A stretch of DNA of 64,000 nucleotides from Caldilineaceae bacterium. Its GTDB lineage: Bacteria > Chloroflexota > Anaerolineae > Caldilineales > Caldilineaceae. The position numbers and the translations under genes were made by a program. The DNA is taken from positions 268,291-332,290 of the forward strand of contig JACKBC010000002.1 of the NCBI GenBank assembly GCA_020634755.1, given 5' to 3'. The notes beneath the pieces were generated by a model, which saw only the letters and a list, made by a program, of their open reading frames with translations, searched no databases and was not told the DNA's origin. Positions 34,345 to 42,797 of the stretch are shown here, piece after piece. Each line of letters opens with the position of its first letter. The first letter of the stretch is position 1.

Positions 34345-34482
34345 TTGCTCTTTTGTATACACGACCTACGCAGCGCACGCGGATCGTCAGAGTGCATAAC
34401 ATAGCTATACTCCGGTTTTCATTCAGAGCTGAGTATAATGTGGGAATTTCCCCTCGAAGCTCGCGTAAGGCCTTTAGTCATC

Positions 34483-34519
34483 GTCCAGAAATAAGTTGGC
34501 GGCCAAGTTATTTCTGGAC
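34483..34519. repeat. 17-bp inverted repeat upstream of the esterase-like gene
   Basis: GTCCAGAAATAAGTTGG and CCAAGTTATTTCTGGAC pair with one mismatch around loop CGG. It lies 103 bp before the ATG of the next gene, and could be a leader hairpin or operator. Confidence 0.6.
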
Positions 34520-34621
34520 AGACCCTTAGTTCTAGGATGGCTCTGTGCTCCGCACAACCGCCATCATACAAGTCCTAGCATAGCTGTTTTTGAACATAGT
34601 TCCAAAGCGAGAATATTAACA

Positions 34622-37456
34622 ATGCACAAATTTCAACTTCCCCCGCTGAAACGTCTATTTATTCTATTTCTCACCGCACTTTGTCTAATTCCAGTCGGAT
34701 TCACCGTAATGGCCGCTCCTGTCCAAGCTGCGGGCGGCGTCACCGTCAACTTTACGCAAGCACCCAAAGCTTTGCAGGTTTACCAGCGCGACCCTTCCAC
34801 CAACAAAGCCACCGTTGTCATCAGCGGTGAAGTGGCAACTGCTAGTCAAGATGAAATTATCGTCACGGCCACGCATCAAGGGACAAGTACGACAGAAGAC
34901 ACCGCCAGCCAAACCTTAAGCTACAGCGGCGGTGCGGCCCCCTTCTCCTTGTCTATTGCGCTGGATGCCGATCTGACGCGCTATCAAATTGAGGTGGTCG
35001 TGCGCAATGGCGCCACCAACCAGTCGGTCCTCACCGTGCAAGATGTGCTGGCTGGTGATGTCTATATCATTAACGGTCAATCTAACGCGGCGGCCCAAAA
35101 GCGCCCCGGTTCCGCCAGCGCCAATACCAACCAAGACATCTTCATTCGCTCTTTTGGCTATCGCGAAGTGAATAGCGAACATGCGTCAGACGGCAGTACA
35201 GTTGCCAATCCAGTCTGGACGCAAGCCAATGGGGATGGCGGCAGTGGCAATAGCGCCGTGGGCCAGTGGGGGTTGCGCATGGCCAAACGCGTCGTAGATA
35301 CCTATAGCATACCGGTCGGTCTGATCAACGGTGCGGTCAACGGGTCCGAAATAAACAGCCATCTGCCCAATCCCAATGATCACGAAGACATTAACACCAT
35401 TTATGGTCGCCTGCTCTGGCGCACCAACCAGGCCGGCGTGACCCAAAATGCGCGGGCGCTGCTCTGGTATCAGGGCGAGGCGGATAGCAAAACCACCTTG
35501 GCCAATGATTATGCCGGCAAATTCGCCACGCTATACAATGCGTGGCAACAGGATTTTACTGGCCTACAACATATCTATTTATTCCAAAATCGCAATCTGT
35601 TGGCCACCTGTGGCGATCTAAAAACCCAAGAATCCATTGCCACCGTGCGTGAGGCCCAGCGTCGCTTTGCCGATATCTATGGCAACGTGCAGACCATGTC
35701 CACCACCGGCATCGATCCGCAGATCAACGGCTGCCATTTCCCCTATGAAAACGGCTATGAAAAGATTGGCGACAATATCTTTCGGCTGCTGGCGCGCGAT
35801 TTCTATGGCTCCGGCGACACGCAAAATATTGATGCGCCCAATATTGATTATGCCTATTTTAGCAATGGCGCCACCGAAGTCACCATTGTGCTGCGCGATG
35901 CAGACGACGCGCTGGTTTGGAACAATGGCGCTGAGCAGGACTTTCGCCTGGAGGGCAGTTCCACCATTGTGGCCAACGGTGGTTCGGTCAGCGGCAATCG
36001 CATCATCCTCACCTTTCCCAGCAGCGGCAGTGGCGCCACCGGCATTTCCTATTTGGGCCACACCGGGCAAAATCCCGCTGTTCTGGGCGACGCATGGCAG
36101 GCCAGCGACGACCCGCGCGTGGGCCAATGGGTCACCAATAGCAATGGGGTTGGCTTGCTGGCCTTTTATAACGTGCCGCTGAACCAGCCGCCCACAGTCT
36201 CCATTACCGAGCCCATCAACAATACCGTAGTGACGCTGGGCAGCAACGTCACCATCCGCGCCACGGCCACAGACAGCGATGGCGCCGTGGCCAAAGTTGA
36301 ATTTTACGCCGACAGCACCCTGCTGGATACAGACACAAGTGAGAGCTATGAAACGGTCTGGACCAGCCCACCCGCCGGCACGTATCTGTTAAAAGCCAGA
36401 GCCATCGACAATGGCGGCGCAATGGCCGATTCAGCGCCCATTACGCTCAAGGTGAACCAGCCGCCCACCGTGGCCGTTACGGCGCCCGCCGCCAACAGCG
36501 TCTTTGCCCAAGGGGAGCTCATTACCATTACGGCCAATCCAGCTGATGCCGATGGCAGCATGAGCAAAGTTGAATTTTATGCGGGCGCCAATCTGCTTTG
36601 CACCATAAACAGCGCACCCTGGCAGTGTGAATGGAGCGACGCGCCTGCGGGCGCACATGTGCTGACGGCCCAGGCCACAGACAACGATGGGGCCGCGACG
36701 ACATCAGCCGCAGTCAACGTAAGCGTCAACACGCCGCCAGCCATATCGATCACAACGCCGGCCAATGGCGCCACGTTTGGCGTTGGCGCCAACATAAATA
36801 TGGCGGCCAACGCAGATGATAGTGATGGCGCAGTCACAGAAGTGGTTTTCTACAGCAACAATACGCCGCTCTGCACCGATACGGCGGCCCCTTGGGAATG
36901 CCAGTTGCCTAATGTTGCCGCGGGCAGTTACACGCTGAAAGCCGTGGCCAAAGACAATAACGGCGCCGCCACCGAATCGACGCCCGTCACCATTGTGGTG
37001 ACAACGACGCCGCCCACAGCGACGCCCACGCCCACCAATACGCCGCTGCCGACGTTTACGCCCACAGCGACGGTTGGCCCAGGCACGCCAACGCCCATTC
37101 CAGCCACGGCCACGCCCGTATCCAGCGCCACGCTGACCATTCCGGGCAACACCAGTGGCGCACCAGGCAGTCAATTTATCGTCATGGGCGCCAACTTCAC
37201 GCCCAACGCGGTGGTTACGCTCTATGTAAATGGCGCCGCGCTGGGCTCGCTGCTGGCAGACGGCGCGGGTGGCTTCAGCGCACTGCTGGTCACCAACGAA
37301 GATTCGCCGCCAGGGCAATATGTGGTGACGAGCAGCGGTACAAATGCCGCGGTGGCCTTTACGCTAAATCTGGAACAGGGCCCGGTCACCGCTGACAACA
37401 TTACGCCCAGCTTCCAACTACCACATGTGGTCTACATGCCGCTCATGCGCAAATAA
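34622..37456 (+). CDS. secreted sialate O-acetylesterase-like protein with Ig-like repeats
   Basis: ATG 34622 starts a classical signal peptide ('KRLFILFLTALCLIPVGFTVMA'), so the 42-residue upstream extension of the frame is rejected; 944 residues. Residues ~60-480 form an SGNH-type sialate O-acetylesterase domain with nucleophile-type 'INGQSNAAAQ' and 'LLWYQGEADS', and a possible late Asp/His. Three ~90-residue Ig-like domains follow, each beginning 'NQPPTV' or 'NTPPAI' and containing 'KVEFYA' or 'EVVFYS'. Then come a Thr/Pro linker (TPTPTNTPLPTFTP) and one more beta domain. The chain ends 'LPHVVYMPLMRK', a tail like that of the protein ending at 58124. Probably acts on extracellular acetylated polysaccharide. 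Confidence 0.85.
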   Translation: MHKFQLPPLKRLFILFLTALCLIPVGFTVMAAPVQAAGGVTVNFTQAPKALQVYQRDPSTNKATVVISGEVATASQDEIIVTATHQGTSTTEDTASQTLSYSGGAAPFSLSIALDADLTRYQIEVVVRNGATNQSVLTVQDVLAGDVYIINGQSNAAAQKRPGSASANTNQDIFIRSFGYREVNSEHASDGSTVANPVWTQANGDGGSGNSAVGQWGLRMAKRVVDTYSIPVGLINGAVNGSEINSHLPNPNDHEDINTIYGRLLWRTNQAGVTQNARALLWYQGEADSKTTLANDYAGKFATLYNAWQQDFTGLQHIYLFQNRNLLATCGDLKTQESIATVREAQRRFADIYGNVQTMSTTGIDPQINGCHFPYENGYEKIGDNIFRLLARDFYGSGDTQNIDAPNIDYAYFSNGATEVTIVLRDADDALVWNNGAEQDFRLEGSSTIVANGGSVSGNRIILTFPSSGSGATGISYLGHTGQNPAVLGDAWQASDDPRVGQWVTNSNGVGLLAFYNVPLNQPPTVSITEPINNTVVTLGSNVTIRATATDSDGAVAKVEFYADSTLLDTDTSESYETVWTSPPAGTYLLKARAIDNGGAMADSAPITLKVNQPPTVAVTAPAANSVFAQGELITITANPADADGSMSKVEFYAGANLLCTINSAPWQCEWSDAPAGAHVLTAQATDNDGAATTSAAVNVSVNTPPAISITTPANGATFGVGANINMAANADDSDGAVTEVVFYSNNTPLCTDTAAPWECQLPNVAAGSYTLKAVAKDNNGAATESTPVTIVVTTTPPTATPTPTNTPLPTFTPTATVGPGTPTPIPATATPVSSATLTIPGNTSGAPGSQFIVMGANFTPNAVVTLYVNGAALGSLLADGAGGFSALLVTNEDSPPGQYVVTSSGTNAAVAFTLNLEQGPVTADNITPSFQLPHVVYMPLMRK

Positions 37457-37457
37457 C

Positions 37458-37616
37458 TGAGGGGTGTGCATAAGTGTTTCAGTCGAGTAGAGGCGCTTAG
37501 CGTGCGTTGCACTGGCCGGCAAAATAGCCGGAAAACAGTGTCCGTGGCGGCCAGTGCGACGCACGCGGGTCTACAAGATATGGTGCACTCGAGTATCGAA
37601 TTATGCAATCCCCTCA
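37458..37616 (+). repeat. 159-bp MITE-like element, copy 1
   Basis: Ends TGAGGGG-TGTGCATAA and, on the other strand, TGAGGGG-ATTGCATAA; similarity of the two arms continues for about 30 bp. The interior holds GCGTGCGTTGCACTGGCC and GGCCAGTGCGACGCACGC, so most of the element can fold on itself. It starts one base after the esterase stop codon. Flanks AATAAC on both sides could be a target duplication. Same length as the copy at 51289. Confidence 0.85.
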
Positions 37617-37631
37617 AATAACTCATGCGTA

Positions 37632-37725
37632 AATAAAAAGAGACCTCTCCACCCCCATGCCTTCCTTACCTGTTGCAACCAAGAAGGGCAAGATGCACAA
37701 CGTGCATCAACGGGGGGGAGAGGTC
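37632..37725 (-). terminator. terminator of the coiled-coil/selB transcript
   Basis: On the minus strand GACCTCTCC (37725-37717) pairs with GGAGAGGTC (37650-37642) and is followed by CTTTTTATTT. A perfect GATGCAC/GTGCATC hairpin lies inside the loop. It begins 8 bp after the selB stop codon. Confidence 0.8.
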
Positions 37726-37732
37726 GCCTAAT

Positions 37733-39673
37733 CTAGGCCATGCGCAGCACGCGTTCGTCGCCTTCGCGGCGGGTCACGCGCTGCGCATCCAGCTCTTCCA
37801 AGAGAGCCTGCACATATTTACGGCTGGTTTGAAAGAGATCGCGCGTCTGGGCCAAAGTGATTGAACCGTGAGCACGTGCAAATTCAATGACCTGTTGACG
37901 CATTGCGTCAAAATCGCTTTGGCGAAAGAGGACGCCGCCACCCAGCCGCACCAACTGCCCACTTGCCAACAAATAATCCAGCAGTTCTTCGCTATCGCCC
38001 AAGGTGCGCAAGCTGTCCTGGGCATTGGGCGGCGCATAAGGTGCGGCGGCAAAGGCCGCCAGCAGTTCGTCGATCATGGCCCGCTGATGGAGCGTCAGGT
38101 TGACCTGAAAATCATGCAGCCACACCAGGTTGTCGTCGGCGTCTATGATTTCGGCTTTTTGCGCCTCTTCAATCAGCGCGTTGATAAAACGCACCGAAAG
38201 CGTGGCGGCGGGCTGAGCACTCTGCAAACGGCTGCGCAGTTCCCCGCGCGCCATTCCCTGGCGCAGCGGCGCTTGGGCGTGAAACGCGGCCAAAATCTGC
38301 CGCATCTGCTCCAACAGCCCTTCCCAAGCTTCCAGGGTGAGCAGGGTTGTATCGTTGCTCATGGCCAGGGCAAAAATCGCCCCCGCCGCGGTTAGCTCCT
38401 CAAGCGCATCCTGCGCGATCTCCAAATCCAGCCCGCTTTGGCCCATGAGTTCCGCCGGGGCCAAAGTGAGCGTCCGCGCCAACGTTTGCAGCAAAATTTC
38501 ATCGGGCGCGCCGCGGGCCAGCGTTTTAAAACGCGCCAACACGCCGTCATCAAAGCGGCGCCAGCGCCGCCGCGGCTGCGGGCTGAGCACAACACCGCCG
38601 CCCAATGTGGCGCTGGGCGATGGCTGGCGCAAAATGTAGCGGTCGCCCGCCGCCACAATCACCGGCCGCTCCAGCTGAAGCTGCAACCAGCCTTCTTGGC
38701 CAGGTTCCAACTTTTCCGCACCCAACAAACGCACCCGCGCCGGCACTTCGGCGGCGCCGCTAAAGAAATCGACGCGATAATTATGCTCCATGGCCTTGGG
38801 TGCATCGGCCAGCAGGCGGAACGAAACGTCGATGAGCAGCGAGCCGGTGATCGTGTCTGGCTTGATGACTACATCGCCGCGCCGAATTTCTTCGGTGCCC
38901 ACACCGCTCAAATTCATGGCCAGACGGCTGCCCGGCTCCCCCTGCCAAATCTGCTTTTGATGCGTCTGCAAACCGCGGATGCGCGCCTGGCGTCCGCTGG
39001 GCTGAATCTCGACGGCGTCTCCCACGCGGAAATGACCGTCGCTCAACGTGCCGGTGACCACGGTGCCAAAGCCGCTCAAGGTGAAAATGCGGTCGATGGG
39101 CAGCCGCGGGCGAGCGCGATTCCGCCGCGGCGCCAGCTGGGCTAGCGTAGCCGCCACGGCGCGGCGCAGGTCATCCAGCCCGGCGCCGGTGGTGGCGCTG
39201 ACGCGCACAATTTCGGCATCGCCCAGACGCGTGCCGTGCAGCAGTTCCGCCACATCTAGCTCCACCAGGTCGAGCCACTCAGGCTCATCGATCAGATCCG
39301 TTTTGGTCAGCGCCACCACGCCCGCCGGCACCGCCAGCAGATCCAGGATGGCCAGATGCTCACGCGTTTGGGGCATGACGCCCTCATCGGCGGCAATGAC
39401 CAATATGGCCGCGTCAATGCTGCCCACGCCGGCCAACATATTTTTGATAAAGTCGATGTGGCCCGGCACATCCACAATACCCACATTTTGGGTTCCAGGG
39501 GAGACGGCGCCGTCAGCGCCAATGAGAGGAAGATCGACCCAGGCAAAGCCCAGGTCGATGGTCATGCCGCGTGCTTTTTCTTCTTGCAGCCGGTCGGGGT
39601 CAATGCCGGTAAGCGCCCGCACCAGGGTCGACTTGCCGTGGTCCACATGGCCTGCTGTACCAATTACGCGCAT
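37733..39673 (-). CDS. selB: selenocysteine-specific elongation factor SelB
   Basis: The 646-residue protein starts with a translational GTPase domain: G1 'GHVDHGKST', 'ARGMTIDLGFAW' switch I, G3 'DVPGHIDF' and G4 'LTKTD'. It continues with two beta-barrel domains ('IDRIFTLSGFGTVVTGTL' marks the SelB-like domain II) and C-terminal winged helices that in SelB bind the SECIS hairpin of the mRNA. It brings Sec-tRNA to UGA codons. No selA, selD, tRNA-Sec or obvious selenoprotein is in the window. It follows the coiled-coil gene by 6 bp on the same strand. Confidence 0.93.
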   Translation of the reverse strand: MRVIGTAGHVDHGKSTLVRALTGIDPDRLQEEKARGMTIDLGFAWVDLPLIGADGAVSPGTQNVGIVDVPGHIDFIKNMLAGVGSIDAAILVIAADEGVMPQTREHLAILDLLAVPAGVVALTKTDLIDEPEWLDLVELDVAELLHGTRLGDAEIVRVSATTGAGLDDLRRAVAATLAQLAPRRNRARPRLPIDRIFTLSGFGTVVTGTLSDGHFRVGDAVEIQPSGRQARIRGLQTHQKQIWQGEPGSRLAMNLSGVGTEEIRRGDVVIKPDTITGSLLIDVSFRLLADAPKAMEHNYRVDFFSGAAEVPARVRLLGAEKLEPGQEGWLQLQLERPVIVAAGDRYILRQPSPSATLGGGVVLSPQPRRRWRRFDDGVLARFKTLARGAPDEILLQTLARTLTLAPAELMGQSGLDLEIAQDALEELTAAGAIFALAMSNDTTLLTLEAWEGLLEQMRQILAAFHAQAPLRQGMARGELRSRLQSAQPAATLSVRFINALIEEAQKAEIIDADDNLVWLHDFQVNLTLHQRAMIDELLAAFAAAPYAPPNAQDSLRTLGDSEELLDYLLASGQLVRLGGGVLFRQSDFDAMRQQVIEFARAHGSITLAQTRDLFQTSRKYVQALLEELDAQRVTRREGDERVLRMA

Positions 39674-39679
39674 GAGAAT

Positions 39680-41005
39680 TTAACGTTGTCTGCCGTTGCC
39701 ATTGCCGTTTTCCGCCGCCGCTTCGCCGGTCACTACGCCGGACGTGCGCCGAATGCCGTTTTGGTTGGCATATAGCTCGGCATTGCGCCGCTGTCGCTGC
39801 CAGCTTTCGTCCATGTTGCGCATCAATTCATCGCGCTCGCGCACAGAGGTTTGGATGCCGTTGAGCCAGGATTGGGCGTTGGTGAGGAAGTGCTCACTGT
39901 AGCTTTCCTGCAGCTTCCACAATTGACGAATGAGTGATTCATTGACTTTTAATTCGTGCTGAAGCGGCGGGAATTTCTCGACCACTTCCCGATTGTATTT
40001 GTCCTGCTCAGACCAGAGATGCTCCTGGCGCAGCTCATCTTTGCGCTGTCGTTTGTCGTATTCTTCGCGAAATTCGTCCATTTCGCGGCGCACGCGTTCT
40101 TCAGAGAGGCGCTGCAATTCTTGCACCTGGCTCTGTTCGCGCAAGATGAGATCCTTGAATTCCTGCATTTCTTGCACCACGCGACGGCTGGTTTCTACCT
40201 GCTGGGTAAAACTTTGAATGCGCTCGTAGGCCTTGGCAATGGTCACCTTTTGCTGGTCCAACACCTCTTGCCAACGGGAGACGTTTTGCGTATTTTCGGC
40301 CAGCGCCACGCGCACCCGCTCCATAAACTTTTCCTGCTCATCTTTAACTTTCTGCACCATGGGCGGGAATTTTTCCTGCTCCACGGCCACGCGACGGGCA
40401 GCTTCTTCAATAACGGCCACACGCCCCACATGGGCCTCAATGCGCTTGAACAGTTCGACCGTCTCTTGCTGCAATTGGGCAATGCGTTTGGTATCGCTGG
40501 TGCGCTGCTCGGCCAAAAAGGGAATTTGTCGGGTGCGCTCTTCGATTTCTTTGGCCAGCCCGCCGATCTGATTGCGCATGCCCATAATCAGCTCGGAAAG
40601 CCGGTCATCTTCCACCGAACGCACGTCAACCGCTTCTTCCAGGCGGGAGATGCGCGGCAGTTCGCGGCGCACCTCGTTGATTTCGCGCGCCAGCATTTCG
40701 CGGTCGCTCAAGCGGGAGCGCTCCAGCTCGCGCTGCCCCTGCACGCGATCCTCGCTGCTGCGTTCCACAATGGTAATCAGTTCCTGCTTGGTGTTTTCTA
40801 CCACGGCCTCAATCTGGCCAAAACGGCCAAGCTGGCTATTGGTAGAAGCCAAGCGGGCCTCCAGCTCTTGAATGCGGCGCGCTTGCTCAATAATATCCGC
40901 CGACTGACTCTCCACCCGTTGCTGAAGCCGCGCGATTTCGGCGCGGTCCCGACGATGCTCTTCGTCCAACCAATTAACCATCTGGGCAAGTTGTGTTATA
41001 TCCAT
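39680..41005 (-). CDS. long coiled-coil protein, cytoplasmic
   Basis: The 441-residue protein is almost entirely heptad-repeat, rich in Glu, Arg and Gln ('LQQRVESQSADIIEQARRIQ' near the N-terminus and 'ELQRLSEERVRREMDEFREE' further on), with no signal peptide or membrane segment. The C-terminal ~30 residues are Asn/Gly-rich and probably disordered. I do not recognise the family. selB begins 6 bp downstream, so they share a transcript, but sequence gives no mechanistic link. Its leader is made of short tandem repeats. Confidence 0.75.
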   Translation of the reverse strand: MDITQLAQMVNWLDEEHRRDRAEIARLQQRVESQSADIIEQARRIQELEARLASTNSQLGRFGQIEAVVENTKQELITIVERSSEDRVQGQRELERSRLSDREMLAREINEVRRELPRISRLEEAVDVRSVEDDRLSELIMGMRNQIGGLAKEIEERTRQIPFLAEQRTSDTKRIAQLQQETVELFKRIEAHVGRVAVIEEAARRVAVEQEKFPPMVQKVKDEQEKFMERVRVALAENTQNVSRWQEVLDQQKVTIAKAYERIQSFTQQVETSRRVVQEMQEFKDLILREQSQVQELQRLSEERVRREMDEFREEYDKRQRKDELRQEHLWSEQDKYNREVVEKFPPLQHELKVNESLIRQLWKLQESYSEHFLTNAQSWLNGIQTSVRERDELMRNMDESWQRQRRNAELYANQNGIRRTSGVVTGEAAAENGNGNGRQR

Positions 41006-41483
41006 TTGCCTATACCCTCACATTATGTCTCGCACATGATGTCTCGTACATGGTGTTTCGTACATGATGTCTAGCAATGTCTAGCACATGGTGCTTTCGT
41101 TCGCGCACTTTATGTCTTGCACATGGTGCTTTATGTCTTGCACATGTATGCTGTGTACGGAAACCTTATTAGCCGTAAAATCGTTCCAACAGGGGAGAAT
41201 GTTGCAATCGAAGGGGATGCATTGGACCATCTTGGTCGCGGCCGCTCATTCTATAAAATTGTCAATTTATAGAATCTATAGATAAAGCCTGGGCTAATAA
41301 ACTGATTATACCATTGTGGGCAACTCTGCCCAAACAGGTATATTATACAATAGAAGTACTATGGAAATATCCCGGGAAAATCTCCCGAGGCGGCAATCAG
41401 TTTGACCGAAGCGGGTTGGGCTGTTAAAATTATTATTGCCTATTTTTGTTTAATTAGGACCAGATTATGCGACTTGGTGTCTT
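41006..41483. other. 478-bp divergent regulatory interval with tandem repeats and a palindrome
   Basis: From 41020 to 41150 there are eight or so imperfect copies of a ~15-bp unit like CATGATGTCTCGTA, upstream of the coiled-coil gene. At 41249-41257 and 41266-41274 TTCTATAAA and TTTATAGAA form a perfect 9-bp inverted repeat with 8-bp spacer, shaped like an operator. AT-rich DNA before 41484 probably holds the promoter of the first glycosyltransferase. No gene seen. Confidence 0.6.
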
Positions 41484-42713
41484 ATGATAGTGGGTGTCGA
41501 CGCACGCCTGATTTATCATCAACCAGCCGGGATTAGTAAATATACGCTGAATTTGCTCCAAGCTTATCAAGAATTAGCGAAATCATCAGATAGCTTCTCA
41601 CAAGCGGCCGATATCGATTTCCTTATCTTTCAGCATCGCAAACACGCAACACCGCTGGTTAAGGGTCCACACTGTCGTCGGGCTACACTATACTCTCCTG
41701 TACACACCAGGTTGGAGCAATTTACCCTGCCCTTAGAACTTTCCTTTTATGCGCTGGATCTGCTTCACTGCCCGGATTTTATCCCGCCCCTTTATTCCAC
41801 CCAGCCGGTTGTCATCACGGTTCACGATCTGGCCTTTTTGCACTGGCCCCATTTTTTGACGGAAGATAGCGCCGCGTACTACGGGCAAATTGACCGGGCA
41901 GTGAGTCGGGCCGCCCACATCATTGTGCCTAGCCAGAGCACCAAAGCCGATCTCATTGGCCAATTTGGCGTGCCGGATAGCGACGTTAGCGTGATTTACG
42001 AAGCGGCCAATCCACAATTTACGCCGCTGCCGCCCGAGCCCGTGCGCCAAGAGTTGAGCCAGAAATATAACATACCGACCAAATACATTCTCTTTGTGGG
42101 CACCATTGAGCCGCGCAAAAATGTAGATGGGCTCATTCGCGCCTATCGGCACCTGCTGGACAAATATGGCGTCACCGATGTGGGGCTCGTGGTAGCCGGT
42201 GGCTATGGCTGGCTCTATGATGAGGTCATGGCCATTGTGGAAGAATTTAATTTGCAGCACAAGGTGCACTTCCTGGGGCGCGTATCCGACAACGATCTGT
42301 GGAAGCTTTACGTGGGCGCCCACTGCCTCGTGCATGCGGCGCACTACGAAGGCTTTGGCCTGCCGCCGCTGGAGGCAATGGCCTGCGGCACGCCCACCAT
42401 TGTGAGCAACGTGAGCAGCTTGCCAGAAGTCGTGGGCGATGCCGCGCTGCTGGTGGATCCCAAAGATTGGGAAGAGATTGCCGTGGCCATGCACCGGCTG
42501 CTCACCGACGATGACCTGCATGCCGAGCTGCGCGTAAAGGGGCTGCGCCGCGCCCAATGTTTTAGCTGGCAACAGGCCGCTCAACAGACGCTGGCCATCT
42601 ACCAACAGGTGGTAGACGGAACGCAACGGCAGAACGTGGGCGCCCAATCGCCCCAGCGCTCCTCCGAGCCCACATCCGAGCACCCATCGAATCAAGAGAC
42701 CACCCGGGCTTAG
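41484..42713 (+). CDS. GT4 family glycosyltransferase
   Basis: The 409-residue protein has the GT-B layout of GT4 enzymes. The N-terminal part begins 'MIVGVDARLIYHQPAGISKY' and contains 'VHDLAFLHWP'; the C-terminal nucleotide-sugar domain has 'FVGTIEPRKNVDGLIRAY' and the E-x7-E motif 'EGFGLPPLE'. It probably transfers a hexose from an NDP- or GDP-sugar to a lipid or glycan acceptor at the inner membrane face. A second GT4 gene follows 84 bp downstream; the two probably build one surface glycan. The last 40 residues are low-complexity. Confidence 0.92.
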   Translation: MIVGVDARLIYHQPAGISKYTLNLLQAYQELAKSSDSFSQAADIDFLIFQHRKHATPLVKGPHCRRATLYSPVHTRLEQFTLPLELSFYALDLLHCPDFIPPLYSTQPVVITVHDLAFLHWPHFLTEDSAAYYGQIDRAVSRAAHIIVPSQSTKADLIGQFGVPDSDVSVIYEAANPQFTPLPPEPVRQELSQKYNIPTKYILFVGTIEPRKNVDGLIRAYRHLLDKYGVTDVGLVVAGGYGWLYDEVMAIVEEFNLQHKVHFLGRVSDNDLWKLYVGAHCLVHAAHYEGFGLPPLEAMACGTPTIVSNVSSLPEVVGDAALLVDPKDWEEIAVAMHRLLTDDDLHAELRVKGLRRAQCFSWQQAAQQTLAIYQQVVDGTQRQNVGAQSPQRSSEPTSEHPSNQETTRA

Positions 42714-42751
42714 CGTGGTTTGGTTCAACGGGCTCCCGATATCCATGTTCA

Positions 42752-42786
42752 TCCGTGTACCAAATCCTAACTCCGATAATCTCTAA
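42752..42786. repeat. 35-bp dispersed repeat, copy 2
   Basis: Matches 23976-24010, ending CTCCGATAATCTCTAA, in the gap between the two glycosyltransferase genes. Confidence 0.65.
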
Positions 42787-42797
42787 TGTAAACTGCA

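Noticed and set aside
34496..34621. 42-residue N-terminal extension of the esterase-like protein
   Set aside because: ATG 34622 starts a typical signal peptide, while the extension is encoded by the 34483-34519 hairpin region.
39956..41074. 372-codon plus-strand frame
   Set aside because: Antisense to the coiled-coil gene; its Leu/Phe/His-rich composition is the mirror of Glu/Lys/Arg-rich coding.
41020..41150. Possible CRISPR array
   Set aside because: Units of ~15 bp are contiguous with no spacers.
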